A DNA stretch of 64,000 bases from NCBI GenBank assembly GCA_965226245.1, contig CBDDCL010000015.1:5084001-5148000 (forward strand), read 5' to 3'. The position numbers were made by a program, and so were the translations under genes. Numbering within the stretch: position 1 is the stretch's first letter; each line of letters starts with the position of its first letter. The DNA is from CBDCYS01 sp965226245. GTDB lineage: Bacteria; Acidobacteriota; Terriglobia; Bryobacterales; UBA6623. Below, piece after piece: positions 34,496 to 42,700 of the stretch. The notes under the pieces were generated by a model, which was not told where the DNA came from, did not search any database, and was given only the letters and a program-made list of their open reading frames with translations.

Positions 34496-34502
34496 GGCCC
34501 AT

Positions 34503-35252
34503 ATGGTCGCAGCCATTTCCACGCGAGGGTTGATGAAATCCTACGGCGCGACGCTGGCGTTGCAGGGCCTCGATCTAACCGTGCCTCAGGGCAGCTTCTA
34601 TGGGTATCTGGGTCCGAATGGAGCCGGGAAGACCACGACCATCCACATTCTGACGGGTCTGCTGGAGGCCGGCGCGGGCGCGGTTGAAGTGCTGGGCATG
34701 CGCGTGCCCGACCGCATGACGGCGATTAAGCAGTCGATTGGCGTGGTTCCGGACGAGTCCGTATTGTTTGACCGGCTAACCGGCATCGAGTTTTTGGACT
34801 TTGTGGCAAGGATGTATGGGCTGCCGAGGGATGTGGCCGCGGACCGGTCCCGGGAATTGATGGGACTCTTCGAGTTGGAGCAGACCAAATCCACGCTGAT
34901 TGCCAGCTACTCCAAGGGAATGAAGAAAAGAGTCGCTCTGGCGGCAGCTCTGATTCACCGGCCAAAACTGTTCTTACTGGATGAGCCCTTCGAGGGTGTC
35001 GATCCGGTTGGATCACGGCTCATGAAGGAAATCCTCATCCAGCAGGTAGAGCGGGGCGCGACGGTCTTCCTGACTTCACATGTGCTCGAAGTAGTGGAAC
35101 GGCTTTGTGACCGCGTGGCGATCATCGACCAAGGACAGGTCGTCGTCGAAGGATCGGTTTCCGAATTACGTGCGGCCGAAGAGACACTGGAAGATACCTT
35201 CGTGCGAGTGGTGGGGGGAGAGCGGGAACTGGTCAAGCTGGACTGGCTCTGA
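34503..35252 (+). CDS. ABC transporter ATP-binding protein (ABC-2 type)
   Basis: 249 residues with Walker A GPNGAGKTTT, Q-loop region VVPDESVLF, an ABC signature in the CcmA/Nod-like form YSKGMKKRVALAAALI, Walker B LFLLDEPFEGVDP and the H-loop LTSHVLE. It powers an ABC-2 exporter in the inner membrane. Its natural partner is the permease gene 210 bp downstream, now split by IS1595 copy 2, so the system is presumably inactive. The start is the ATG at 34503; upstream in-frame codons have no family similarity. A REPIN-like hairpin pair lies between the ATPase and permease genes. The substrate is not predictable. Confidence 0.93.
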   Translation: MVAAISTRGLMKSYGATLALQGLDLTVPQGSFYGYLGPNGAGKTTTIHILTGLLEAGAGAVEVLGMRVPDRMTAIKQSIGVVPDESVLFDRLTGIEFLDFVARMYGLPRDVAADRSRELMGLFELEQTKSTLIASYSKGMKKRVALAAALIHRPKLFLLDEPFEGVDPVGSRLMKEILIQQVERGATVFLTSHVLEVVERLCDRVAIIDQGQVVVEGSVSELRAAEETLEDTFVRVVGGERELVKLDWL

Positions 35253-35350
35253 GCCATTGCCGCACGCTGCGTGGGAGGCTCATACGGCTTGGTCGTCTGT
35301 CCTCATCACGAATGCGACAAAGCAAGTCAAGTTTTTCGGTGGCGGGTTGC

Positions 35351-35442
35351 AACAGAGCCGCGCCCGAGAGGGTGCGGTCAAGTCCCCCAGTCAGCGCGGG
35401 AACGGCCGGCCTCAACCGCACCCTCTCGGGCGCGGCTCTGTT
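35351..35442. repeat. Twin inverted GNRA hairpins (REPIN-like), copy 1
   Basis: AACAGAGCCGCGCCCGAGAG plus GGTGCGGT forms a perfect 28-bp inverted pair around a 36-base centre. Each arm on its own folds as CCGCGCCC-GAGA-GGGTGCGG, a stem with a GNRA tetraloop. It lies in the ABC transporter operon. Confidence 0.75.
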
Positions 35443-36376
35443 GAGTCATCTGAGTATCGGCAATGGCTAAAATATCGCCGCTGAACCAAATCTACGCGCT
35501 GTTGCAAGTGCAATATCGCTCGTTTGTCAAAGCGTTGCGGGGACAAGGCCGCGGCCTGCGTCTGAGCGCGTCGATCGTGTTCAATGTCTTCTGGTATGGA
35601 CTCTGGCTGGCCGCGGCCACGGGCGCCGCCATGATCCCCAGCCTGATCGGACGCGAAGACGTGGAGACCGCGCTCGGCGGCATCTTGCTGTTCGCCATGG
35701 GCTATTGGCAGCTCGCGCCTCTGATGACGCTCTCACTCGGTGTTTCTCTCGAGATGAGCAAGGTGATGATCTATCCGGTTTCGATCTACACCCTCTTCGG
35801 CGTCGAGTGCCTGCTGCGCGTGGTGACCGGATTCGAGATCTTGCTGCTGCTGACCGGACTCTTTGGGGGGCTAGCCTGGGCGGGCTCGCCCTACCTTGCC
35901 GAGTTGGCGCTGGCATTTGTTCTCTTTGTCGCATTCAACGTTTTCTTGTCGGCGGGAGTCAGGAACCTTGTCGAACGAATATTCCAACGGCGGCGGCTGC
36001 GCGAGATCGTTTTGGTCGTGCTGGTGAGCTGTACGATCCTGCCACAGTTGTTGATATGGAACAAGGGCGCCAGGACGGCTTTTAAAAGCGTATTGACGAG
36101 CACGCGCGGAATACCGGATTGGATGCATCCCTCCGGATTGGCGGCGCGCGTAAGCATAGGCGAAGGCGCCGTGTGGGATTGGATTCTGTTGGCCGCCATG
36201 GTGGCAGCCGCCGCGATTTTCGGATTCGTTCAATTTGTCGCCAGTTGCCGCCGCGGCGTCGGAGCAGCCAGCAGCGCGCCGCCGAAAAGTAAATCCGTGG
36301 GGGGGCGGATGCTGCTGGCCGTGTCGCGCTGGATAGAGGATCCAATCGGGGCTCTGGTCGAAAAGGAAATCCGGTA

Positions 36377-37403
36377 ATGGGGTATTTAGTTGACTCCAGT
36401 AGCCACTACATCTTGGGGGTGGGGGTGCCGGCCCTGGTGGCCTCGACCATTGTCTTATAGGGAGCAGGGTCGGCGGCGACCGCCTGCTGGAGGAGGCGAT
36501 AGAAAAGTTTGCCGCGCGACCGTGAGGTCCGCCGGTTGAAGCGGAACGTGAACTCGTCCAGGTAGTAGTCCAAATACTCGTGACTGACAGCCCCCTGGTG
36601 GGTCCCCAACAGCCAGCGCTTTAGCAGAGAGGCGACACGATGGACTCTCGGCAGCAGCTTACTCGCCGATTGCCGCTTCCCGCGCAGCACGGTGACTTCA
36701 TGGCGGTATCCTTTGTTCTCCAATCCCGCATAGCCTTCCCAGCCGTCGGTGTGCACGAGGCTGCCAGGTTGGATAGCTTCTTCGACAAAGGCTTCCAAGC
36801 TCGCCGCTGAGGCATCCGCGATCCGACGGAGCCGGATGCGACCCATACCGCGCCCATCCTCCTCGGCAGCAACCGCAACTAACGCTTTGCCAACCATTTC
36901 GCGACCTCGGACGCCCTCTTCGACTCCGCCCACATACGTTTCGTCCACCTCCACCCGGCCGACCAGCCGATTGCGACCGGGGCGCACCATGGCGCGGCGG
37001 AACTTGTGCAGCCAGGTCCAGGCGGTTACATAGCTACCCAAACCCAAGACCCGCTGCAACTCCAGCGCGCTGGCCCCGCCTTTTTGCGTTGTCACCCACC
37101 AAGCCGCCCGGAACCACAACGTCAAGGGCTTGCGGGTGTCCTGGAAAATCGTGCCCGCCGTCACCGAGGCCTGGTAACCGCAGTCGGCGCAGAGCAGCAG
37201 ATTGCGTTTGCTGGCCCATGAGGACTGGATCCCACAGCGCGGGCACACGAACCCCTCCGGCCAGCGCAGCTTCAGCAGGTACTCCCGGCACGCCTCCTCG
37301 GTCGAGAATCGAGCTTCCAACTCGACGAGGTTTCGGGGGTAGTCCTCCTTCATGCCCCCAACCACAACATATTGTGGCTACTGGAGTCAACTAAATACCC
37401 CAT
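36377..37403 (-). mobile_element. Intact IS1595-family insertion sequence, copy 2 (1027 bp)
   Basis: It has the same length and ends as copy 1, in inverse orientation, flanked by the 8-base duplication ATCCGGTA (36369-36376 and 37404-37411). It lies within the permease gene. Confidence 0.96.
36406..37353 (-). CDS. IS1595 family transposase, copy 2
   Basis: The protein is identical to that of copy 1 (start 4103): zinc-ribbon CxxC pairs, VEVDETYVGG, HTDGWEGY and the C-terminal core. Identity extends to the nucleotide level as far as I compared, including all alternative frames, so both copies moved very recently or one derives directly from the other. Confidence 0.95.
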   Translation of the reverse strand: MKEDYPRNLVELEARFSTEEACREYLLKLRWPEGFVCPRCGIQSSWASKRNLLLCADCGYQASVTAGTIFQDTRKPLTLWFRAAWWVTTQKGGASALELQRVLGLGSYVTAWTWLHKFRRAMVRPGRNRLVGRVEVDETYVGGVEEGVRGREMVGKALVAVAAEEDGRGMGRIRLRRIADASAASLEAFVEEAIQPGSLVHTDGWEGYAGLENKGYRHEVTVLRGKRQSASKLLPRVHRVASLLKRWLLGTHQGAVSHEYLDYYLDEFTFRFNRRTSRSRGKLFYRLLQQAVAADPAPYKTMVEATRAGTPTPKM

Positions 37404-38174
37404 ATCCGGTATTTGTGGCGCAGCCCCCGTTTTCGGCTGCCTTTCTTCATGGGGTTTACATTTGGGGTCGCCGCCTGGGTTCCGATCATGCGCCACTGGC
37501 AGGACACGGTCGGCGCTTGGATGGAGTACAGCGCTGTCACGCTGATTAGCCTCTATGCTTTCCTGTTGCTGGGTCCGGTCATGTTTCTCAACCGTTTCGG
37601 ATTTGATCGTCAATCAGCGCAATTCTACTTTTGGTTGCCGCTGGGCTTCCGTGATCTGTTGATTGCCAAGAATCTCGCAACGTTGTTTTTCGCGGGACTG
37701 GAGTTAGCTCTGGTGGCGCTGGCCTGTCGCCTGATCGGCTTGGCGATCGGGTTTCAACAGATTCTGGAGGCGGCCCTTATCGCTCTGATTGCAATGCTCT
37801 ACTTGTTGTCGGTGGGAAATCACATGTCGGTGCGCTTTCCCGTCGCCAGCAACCCGGACCGTGTTTCCCGGGCCGGCATGGGCCACGGGCTTCGCGCCGC
37901 CATCCAGTTCACGCTGTTTCCGCTGTCGCTGGCGCCGATTGCCGCGGCCATCGCGAGCCGTTACTACTGGGGAAGCGACGAGGGGTTCGCCGGGGCCCTG
38001 GCCATTGCTGCCTTGGCGGGCGCCGGACTCTACCTGTTCACCTTGTCCCGTTGCGCGGCTTACGGCCAACGATTTCGCGAGCTGTTCCTCTCGCACTTAA
38101 CCGAAGGCGGCGGGTCGCTGGCCGGGGAATGAGGAATAGATAAAGGTTCGGATCAAGCGCCTGTCTGGGAGGCA

Positions 38175-38873
38175 TCAGATCCCAAACACTTGAATCGCCA
38201 GTCCTGAAGCCGCAATAGCAAGACCCGCCAGAGTATTGGCATGGACTTCCAGCCGCCGGAAAGCCGACAATTTAAGCCCGTAGTAGCCGACCGTGACCAC
38301 CAGCATCATTGTGCCGATCGTGGTCAGACCGAACGCAAGAGCAACCTGGACGACACCCCACGTTCCATAATCCAGGGCCGGGACCATCAAAAGAGGAATC
38401 AGCGGCTCACAAGGTCCCAAGACAAAGATGATGAACAAGCTCCACGCAGTCACCGCCGCCGGGCCGGCGGCGCCATGTTTGTGCGAGGAGCCCCCGGAAT
38501 GTTCGTGGCTGTGCACCAGGCCCTGATGCTCGTGGGTATGACGATGACGCCGGCGCTGGCGGGCAAACGACCAGGCGGCATAGGTGAGTCCGAAGATGAT
38601 CAGGGTCCACGCAGCGAGACTGCCTCGTACGCCTTCCACCCACTCCAACTTGGAAATGGCAACGCCCAACCCAATGCCGACTGTTCCCAGAACCACCGAC
38701 GACAGGACGTGGCCGAGACCGCAAAGCCCGGTGATCGTCAACACTTTGGTCAGCGACCATCCTTGGGCTCGTCCCAGAACCACAAACGGAAGTGAATGGT
38801 CGACTCCGATCAGCGTGTGGACAAAACCGATGCTGATGCCCGACATCAGCAGGATGTTGAGACCTGTGTCCAT
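38175..38873 (-). CDS. NicO/UreH-like membrane transporter with histidine-rich loop
   Basis: 232 residues with about six membrane helices. The first helix carries HTLIGVDHSLPF, matching the HTLxGxDH signature of the NicO/UreH group of nickel/cobalt and related permeases. The central cytoplasmic or periplasmic loop (about residues 105-135, RRRHRHTHEHQGLVHSHEH then SSHKH) is very rich in histidine, as expected for metal binding. Transport of nickel or another divalent metal is likely. No urease or hydrogenase genes are nearby to fix the metal. It is transcribed away from the permease half, in its own unit. Confidence 0.78.
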   Translation of the reverse strand: MDTGLNILLMSGISIGFVHTLIGVDHSLPFVVLGRAQGWSLTKVLTITGLCGLGHVLSSVVLGTVGIGLGVAISKLEWVEGVRGSLAAWTLIIFGLTYAAWSFARQRRRHRHTHEHQGLVHSHEHSGGSSHKHGAAGPAAVTAWSLFIIFVLGPCEPLIPLLMVPALDYGTWGVVQVALAFGLTTIGTMMLVVTVGYYGLKLSAFRRLEVHANTLAGLAIAASGLAIQVFGI

Positions 38874-39038
38874 ATGCTTGCAGGGCGTTCGCTACAGCGC
38901 CGAGCTGTTCCCCGGCCGAAGGAGTCGTGCCGCTGTTCAATCAAGGTAACACGAATCGTGGATCGCCGTCACTCTATTCCGGCAGCCAGGAAGCCCAGAA
39001 GCCGTAGCGCCACCTCAGGTTTGCGATGCTGGCGGTGC

Positions 39039-39130
39039 AACAGAGCCGCGCCCGCCAGGGTGCGGTCAAGTCCCCAAGTCACCGCGAGAACGACCGGTCT
39101 CAACCGCACCCTCGCGGGCGCGGCTCTGTT
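39039..39130. repeat. Twin inverted GNRA hairpins (REPIN-like), copy 2
   Basis: Same 92-bp layout as 35351-35442: arms AACAGAGCCGCGCCCGC plus AGGGTGCGGT, with one mismatch between arms. The loop on the right arm (minus strand) is GCGA. It lies between divergently placed genes. Confidence 0.75.
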
Positions 39131-39163
39131 CAATTGAAGGGCCCAACACAGTGCGCCGGGGGT

Positions 39164-40891
39164 CTATCCCCTTGCCAGCGCTTGTTGAAACTGATCAACC
39201 TCCAGCGTGCTGAGGACGTCGCCTGGTTCGAGCCAGCCCCTCCGCGCCATGAGCACGCCGTACTTCATATTCTCGAGATGGCGGACGTGATGGGCGTCGG
39301 TTGAAATCACAAACTTGACCCCCTTCGACTTTGCCATGCGCAGCTGCGCCGCACCAAGATCAAGCCGCTCCGGGCTGGCGTTGATCTCCATCCGGATTCC
39401 CTGCCTGGCTGCGGCGGTGACCACGCGCTCGAAGTCATAGGGGTAAGGGTCCCGCCGAAGAAGCAGACGTCCGGTCGGATGGCCGAAGATCTTGACGTGC
39501 GGATTCTCGGTGACCCGCAACAGCCGGTCCGTCATCTCGGCCGCCTCCATATTCATGTAGCTGTGAACGCTGGCAATGACGACATCGAGCTGGGCCAGCA
39601 CTTCATCGTCGATGTCCATTCGCCCGTCTTGCAGGATGTCCACTTCGCAGCCGCTGAGGATCGTGAAGTTTTCGAATTGCTTCGAGATCTCACTGACTTC
39701 TTTGATCTGGCCGAGCAGTCGTTTTTCGTCGAGCCCGTTGGCCATCGCCAGGGCTTTCGAGTGGTCGGTGATGGCGATAAAGCGGCGCCCGAGGCTTTGT
39801 GCCGCCGCGGCCATTTCGGTAATGGAGAAGTGGCCGTCGGTTGCGGTCGTGTGCATGTGGACATCGCAGAGGACTTGGTCCAGCTCGATGAGATTCGGCA
39901 ACGCGCCTTCGAGCGCTGCTTCAATTTCGCCCGTGTTTTCGCGCAGCTCGGGCGGAATCCAGGGAAGCCCCAGCTTTTCGTAGACGCCCTCTTCATCGGC
40001 GCCCGCGATCTTCTTCTCGCCGGAGCTTTGGATCAGTGCGTACTCGTTCAAACGAAGTCCCATGCGGACCGCGCGGTCGCGGATCGCGATGTTGTGTTCT
40101 TTGCTGCCGGTGAAGTACTGCATGGCCGCGCCGTAGCTGCCGGCCTCGAGCGCGCGGACGTCGACCTGCAGCCCTTCGCGGCCGACGATGGCACTGGCCT
40201 TGGTGTCTCCGTGAACCAGGACTTCGATGACTCCGGGGTATTCGACAAAGCGGTCGAGCGCGTCAATGGCCTTCGGTCCGGTGACGAGCAGATCAACGTC
40301 GCCGATCGTTTCCTTGCCACGCCGCAGGCTGCCGGCGCTGGTGATTTGATCCACCCCCTCGATGCCCGAGAGATACTCGATCAATTGCCGGGCGGTTTGG
40401 TCGGCGAAGTTGATCAGGAACCGGCCCGCGCTTCGTTTGTAGCTTTCGATGCCGCGCAGGATCTTTTGTTCGAGCTTCTCCCCCATGCGCGGAAGGGTCC
40501 GCAGCTTGCCGTCCCGGCAGAGCTGTTCGAGGCCGTCGATCGTGCTGACGCGAAAGTGGTGGTGGATGGCGGCGATGCTTTTCGGACCGAGCCCTCCGAT
40601 TTTCAGCAGTTCGAGCGCGGTCGGCGGGTACTTCTTCAGCAGCTCATCGCGCCGCTCGAAACTGCCCCGCTCGGCGAGTTCATGCAAGGCGGAGGCGATC
40701 CCCTTGCCAATCCCCTTGATATCGGTAACCTTGCGCTCCGGGTCCTTGACCATCGCCTCGATGCTTTCCGGATGGCTGTCGATAACAACCGCTGCATTGC
40801 GGTAGCTGCGGATGCGAAATCCGTCCATGCCGGCGATCTCCATCAGGTCAGCCGTTTCGTTGAGCAGTGAAGCGATTTTCTTGTTGTCCAC
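39164..40891 (-). CDS. polX: DNA polymerase/3'-5' exonuclease PolX
   Basis: 575 residues. An N-terminal helix-hairpin-helix lyase region (IASLLNETADLMEIAGMDGF, DIKGIGKGIASALHELAE) is followed by the family X nucleotidyltransferase (AGSLRRGKETIGDVDLLV with the GSxRRG...DxD metal site) and a C-terminal PHP domain (DVHMHTTATDGHFS, ITDHS, SVHSYM, GHPTGR and STDAHH) that supplies the exonuclease. It acts in base-excision or gap repair. I prefer the GTG at 40891 (MDNKKIASLL by alignment) over the TTG at 40930; neither has a good ribosome site. The gene is single, without repair neighbours. Confidence 0.93.
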   Translation of the reverse strand: MDNKKIASLLNETADLMEIAGMDGFRIRSYRNAAVVIDSHPESIEAMVKDPERKVTDIKGIGKGIASALHELAERGSFERRDELLKKYPPTALELLKIGGLGPKSIAAIHHHFRVSTIDGLEQLCRDGKLRTLPRMGEKLEQKILRGIESYKRSAGRFLINFADQTARQLIEYLSGIEGVDQITSAGSLRRGKETIGDVDLLVTGPKAIDALDRFVEYPGVIEVLVHGDTKASAIVGREGLQVDVRALEAGSYGAAMQYFTGSKEHNIAIRDRAVRMGLRLNEYALIQSSGEKKIAGADEEGVYEKLGLPWIPPELRENTGEIEAALEGALPNLIELDQVLCDVHMHTTATDGHFSITEMAAAAQSLGRRFIAITDHSKALAMANGLDEKRLLGQIKEVSEISKQFENFTILSGCEVDILQDGRMDIDDEVLAQLDVVIASVHSYMNMEAAEMTDRLLRVTENPHVKIFGHPTGRLLLRRDPYPYDFERVVTAAARQGIRMEINASPERLDLGAAQLRMAKSKGVKFVISTDAHHVRHLENMKYGVLMARRGWLEPGDVLSTLEVDQFQQALARG

Positions 40892-41105
40892 GGGAAGCTG
40901 GTGCGGCCCGCCAATAATACCGCAACTCAATCGGTCCCGGATCTAATCGGGGAGAAATCCTTTGGAAACGGGTCTTGCGGCGGCACGAGTGCCGGCGCGG
41001 CAAGCTAAGAGCTTGCGCCACATGACGCTGCGCCCTTCATTGGACAAAGATCCAAAGTCTGCTAAACCGGGTCTGACAAATGCCTGCGGTATCATGAGAT
41101 GTAGC

Positions 41106-41315
41106 ATGCCGAAACAGAACCTCGGCGGCGTCGATCGATCCGCCTTCTCGGTCGTCGCTCTCGGTGAGCAGGACAACGACGACCGAAAGTATTGGCTCAG
41201 CAAGACCCCGCGCGAGCGCCTGGAAGGAGTTGAAACCATCAGGCGCGGCCTCTATGGATACGACCCCGCTACCGTCCGACTTCAGCGAGTTCTTGAAGTT
41301 GCTGAACAAGAATGA
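41106..41315 (+). CDS. Small conserved protein, partner of a lost nucleotidyltransferase
   Basis: 69 residues, MPKQNLGGVDRSAFSVVALG then YWLSKTPRERLEGVETIRRG and YGYDPATVRLQRVLEVAEQE. The pattern FSVV-L, YWLS-TP-ERLE and YGYDPA--RLQRVLEV is a widespread small family usually encoded directly before a nucleotidyltransferase in what look like toxin-antitoxin-style pairs (established co-occurrence; mechanism uncertain). Here the downstream partner has collapsed to two short pieces (41254-41376), so the gene is an orphan. The ATG at 41106 fits the family start; no strong ribosome site is visible. Confidence 0.65.
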   Translation: MPKQNLGGVDRSAFSVVALGEQDNDDRKYWLSKTPRERLEGVETIRRGLYGYDPATVRLQRVLEVAEQE

Positions 41316-41376
41316 CGTACAAGCGAGCCAGCGGCCGCTTGAAAGACTTGGACGATCTGGATCATCTCGACCGCTA
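41254..41376 (+). pseudogene. Collapsed nucleotidyltransferase gene (start and end only)
   Basis: The start reads MDTTPLPSDFSEFLKLLNKN-DVQ. About 15 bases later, in another frame, KRASGRLKDLDDLDHL precedes a TAG at 41376. These are the usual first and last segments of a roughly 180-residue nucleotidyltransferase (end form KRASGRPKDL-DLEHL). The catalytic middle has been deleted. Confidence 0.6.
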
Positions 41377-41563
41377 GTTCCAACGGCTTTCCCTGCCCGC
41401 CGAAACCGGATTATCCGTGCCGCCGTCAATCACCTAAGCGAACCGCCGGCACACTGAATCCCGAGCCGTGACCAGCGGAAACCTCGCGGACCGATTGCAG
41501 CGCATCCGGAAGGATGATGCGTTAGAATGGAAACTTCTTAATCGCAATGGAGGAGACTTCGGA

Positions 41564-41896
41564 ATGCTTCGCGCACGTCACATTGTCTTGACTCTCGCCC
41601 TCGCCCTCGCCCTCGCGACACCCCTGCTGGCAGATAGCGACGACGGTGACGCCGAGAAAGGCAAGGAACTCTTCGAGACGAAATGCTCCGTCTGTCACAA
41701 CGCCGACAGCAAAGAGAAAAAGATTGGACCCGGTCTGCAGGGAGTCAAAGACGGCAAACTCCCCAGTGACAAGGACGCTACTCACGAGAATATCCTCGAG
41801 AACCTCAACAAGGGCGGCGGCGGCATGCCGGCCTTCGAGAAGCTCATCACCGACGAAGAAAAGGAACACGTCATCGCATACGTTCTGACTCTCTGA
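41564..41896 (+). CDS. Class I cytochrome c, secreted
   Basis: 110 residues: signal peptide (RHIVLTLALALALATPLLAD), one haem site CSVCH at about residue 42, and a distal methionine in GGGGMPAFEKLI. The C-terminal helix is EEKEHVIAYVLTL. This is a small soluble electron carrier of the periplasm. GGAGGA lies about 8 bases upstream of the ATG at 41564, so longer in-frame starts are rejected. No oxidase or reductase gene adjoins it. Confidence 0.92.
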   Translation: MLRARHIVLTLALALALATPLLADSDDGDAEKGKELFETKCSVCHNADSKEKKIGPGLQGVKDGKLPSDKDATHENILENLNKGGGGMPAFEKLITDEEKEHVIAYVLTL

Positions 41897-42028
41897 CGGA
41901 TATCCGCTCCCCTACTGCTACTACTTGCAGCCGTTGCTTTGGCTGTTCCAGCAGTGGGCGGATACGGCGACTGGCGTCTTCTCCAGCGCTGTCTCCTGTG
42001 TCGTCCACGATTGAGCGGATCCGCACTG

Positions 42029-42643
42029 CTATACGCGCTCCGCTACCGCGGCCGCCAGCTTCGCGTGCTCTGCAGCCTCCAAGTGAATCCCGTCGATATC
42101 ACTGGATACAATCACCTCGCCGGAATCGAAGAACTGACAGCCTCTGAGCCGGGCTTGTTCCCGATAGTGCGCCGCCAGCTTGCGGGACTTTTCCAGGGCT
42201 CCTTCAAACATTTCGGCAAACTCTGTGAGCCGACCGACCGGTGGCGGGGCCAAAAGCAAGACCTCGGGAGCGCCTCCCCTCGGTCCGGCCCCGCTCTGGT
42301 TGATCATGTCGAGCAGCAGCCCGATGCCGCGCCCAATATCGAACGCCGACACGGAAAAGCGCTTCTTTAGGTCGTTCGTTCCGAGCATCAGAACGACCAA
42401 GTCAACGGGCCGGTGCGATTGCAGACAAGGGAATAGGTACGCCTTTCCATTGGGATACCCTTCGATCGGGTCGTCCCAAACGGTGGTGCGGCCGTTGAGC
42501 CCTTCCGAAATCACTTCATAGGATTCCCCGAGCAATCGCCGCAGGACTCCAACCCAGCGCACCTCCTCGGGAAAGCGCTGTTTCGTAGCGGGGTCGAATC
42601 CCCAGGTGTTCGAATCTCCGTAGCACAGGATTGTCTTTCTCAA
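42029..42643 (-). CDS. SGNH/GDSL-family hydrolase
   Basis: 204 residues with the four SGNH blocks: ILCYGDSNTWGFDP (Ser), ISEGLNGRTTVWDDP (Gly), VVLMLGTNDLKKRF (Asn) and DIDGIHLEAAEH (Asp-His). It lacks a signal peptide, so it is probably cytoplasmic, and resembles arylesterase or acyl-ester hydrolases of the TesA-like group. It follows the truncated dehydratase gene by 57 bases on the same strand; the region between is unrelated to either family, so any old operon is broken. The exact ester substrate cannot be predicted. Confidence 0.88.
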   Translation of the reverse strand: MRKTILCYGDSNTWGFDPATKQRFPEEVRWVGVLRRLLGESYEVISEGLNGRTTVWDDPIEGYPNGKAYLFPCLQSHRPVDLVVLMLGTNDLKKRFSVSAFDIGRGIGLLLDMINQSGAGPRGGAPEVLLLAPPPVGRLTEFAEMFEGALEKSRKLAAHYREQARLRGCQFFDSGEVIVSSDIDGIHLEAAEHAKLAAAVAERV

Positions 42644-42700
42644 CGCGCCTCCTATTTTCTGTCTACGGCCGACTTGGCGGCCGCTCTGAGGCCGGCTTTG

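Larger units (their letters stand above)
35463..38132 (+). pseudogene. ABC-2 type transporter permease, split by IS1595 copy 2
   Basis: The 5' part (35463-36376) encodes about 304 residues with some seven membrane helices and ends VEKEIR; the inserted sequence gives an immediate TAA. Removing the IS and one target copy joins it in frame to YLWRSPRFRLPFFMGFTFGV and a further 240 residues with about six helices, ending at 38132. The ancestral permease had about 545 residues, the length seen for large acidobacterial ABC-2 permeases. Because the junction repairs precisely and both halves are undamaged, the insertion is recent. The two halves are unlikely to assemble, so transporter function is probably lost in this genome. 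Confidence 0.9.

Noticed and set aside
39479..40870. Long plus-strand open frame opposite polX
   Set aside because: It mirrors the GC-rich codons of polX, has no family similarity and no ribosome site; it is a shadow frame.
40962..41105. Longer N-terminus for the 69-residue protein at 41106
   Set aside because: The upstream residues have no family similarity and the conserved start is MPKQNLGG.
42595..42625. GGGTCGAATCCCC as the T-arm of a tRNA
   Set aside because: No acceptor stem or anticodon arm can be drawn around it; it lies inside the SGNH hydrolase gene.
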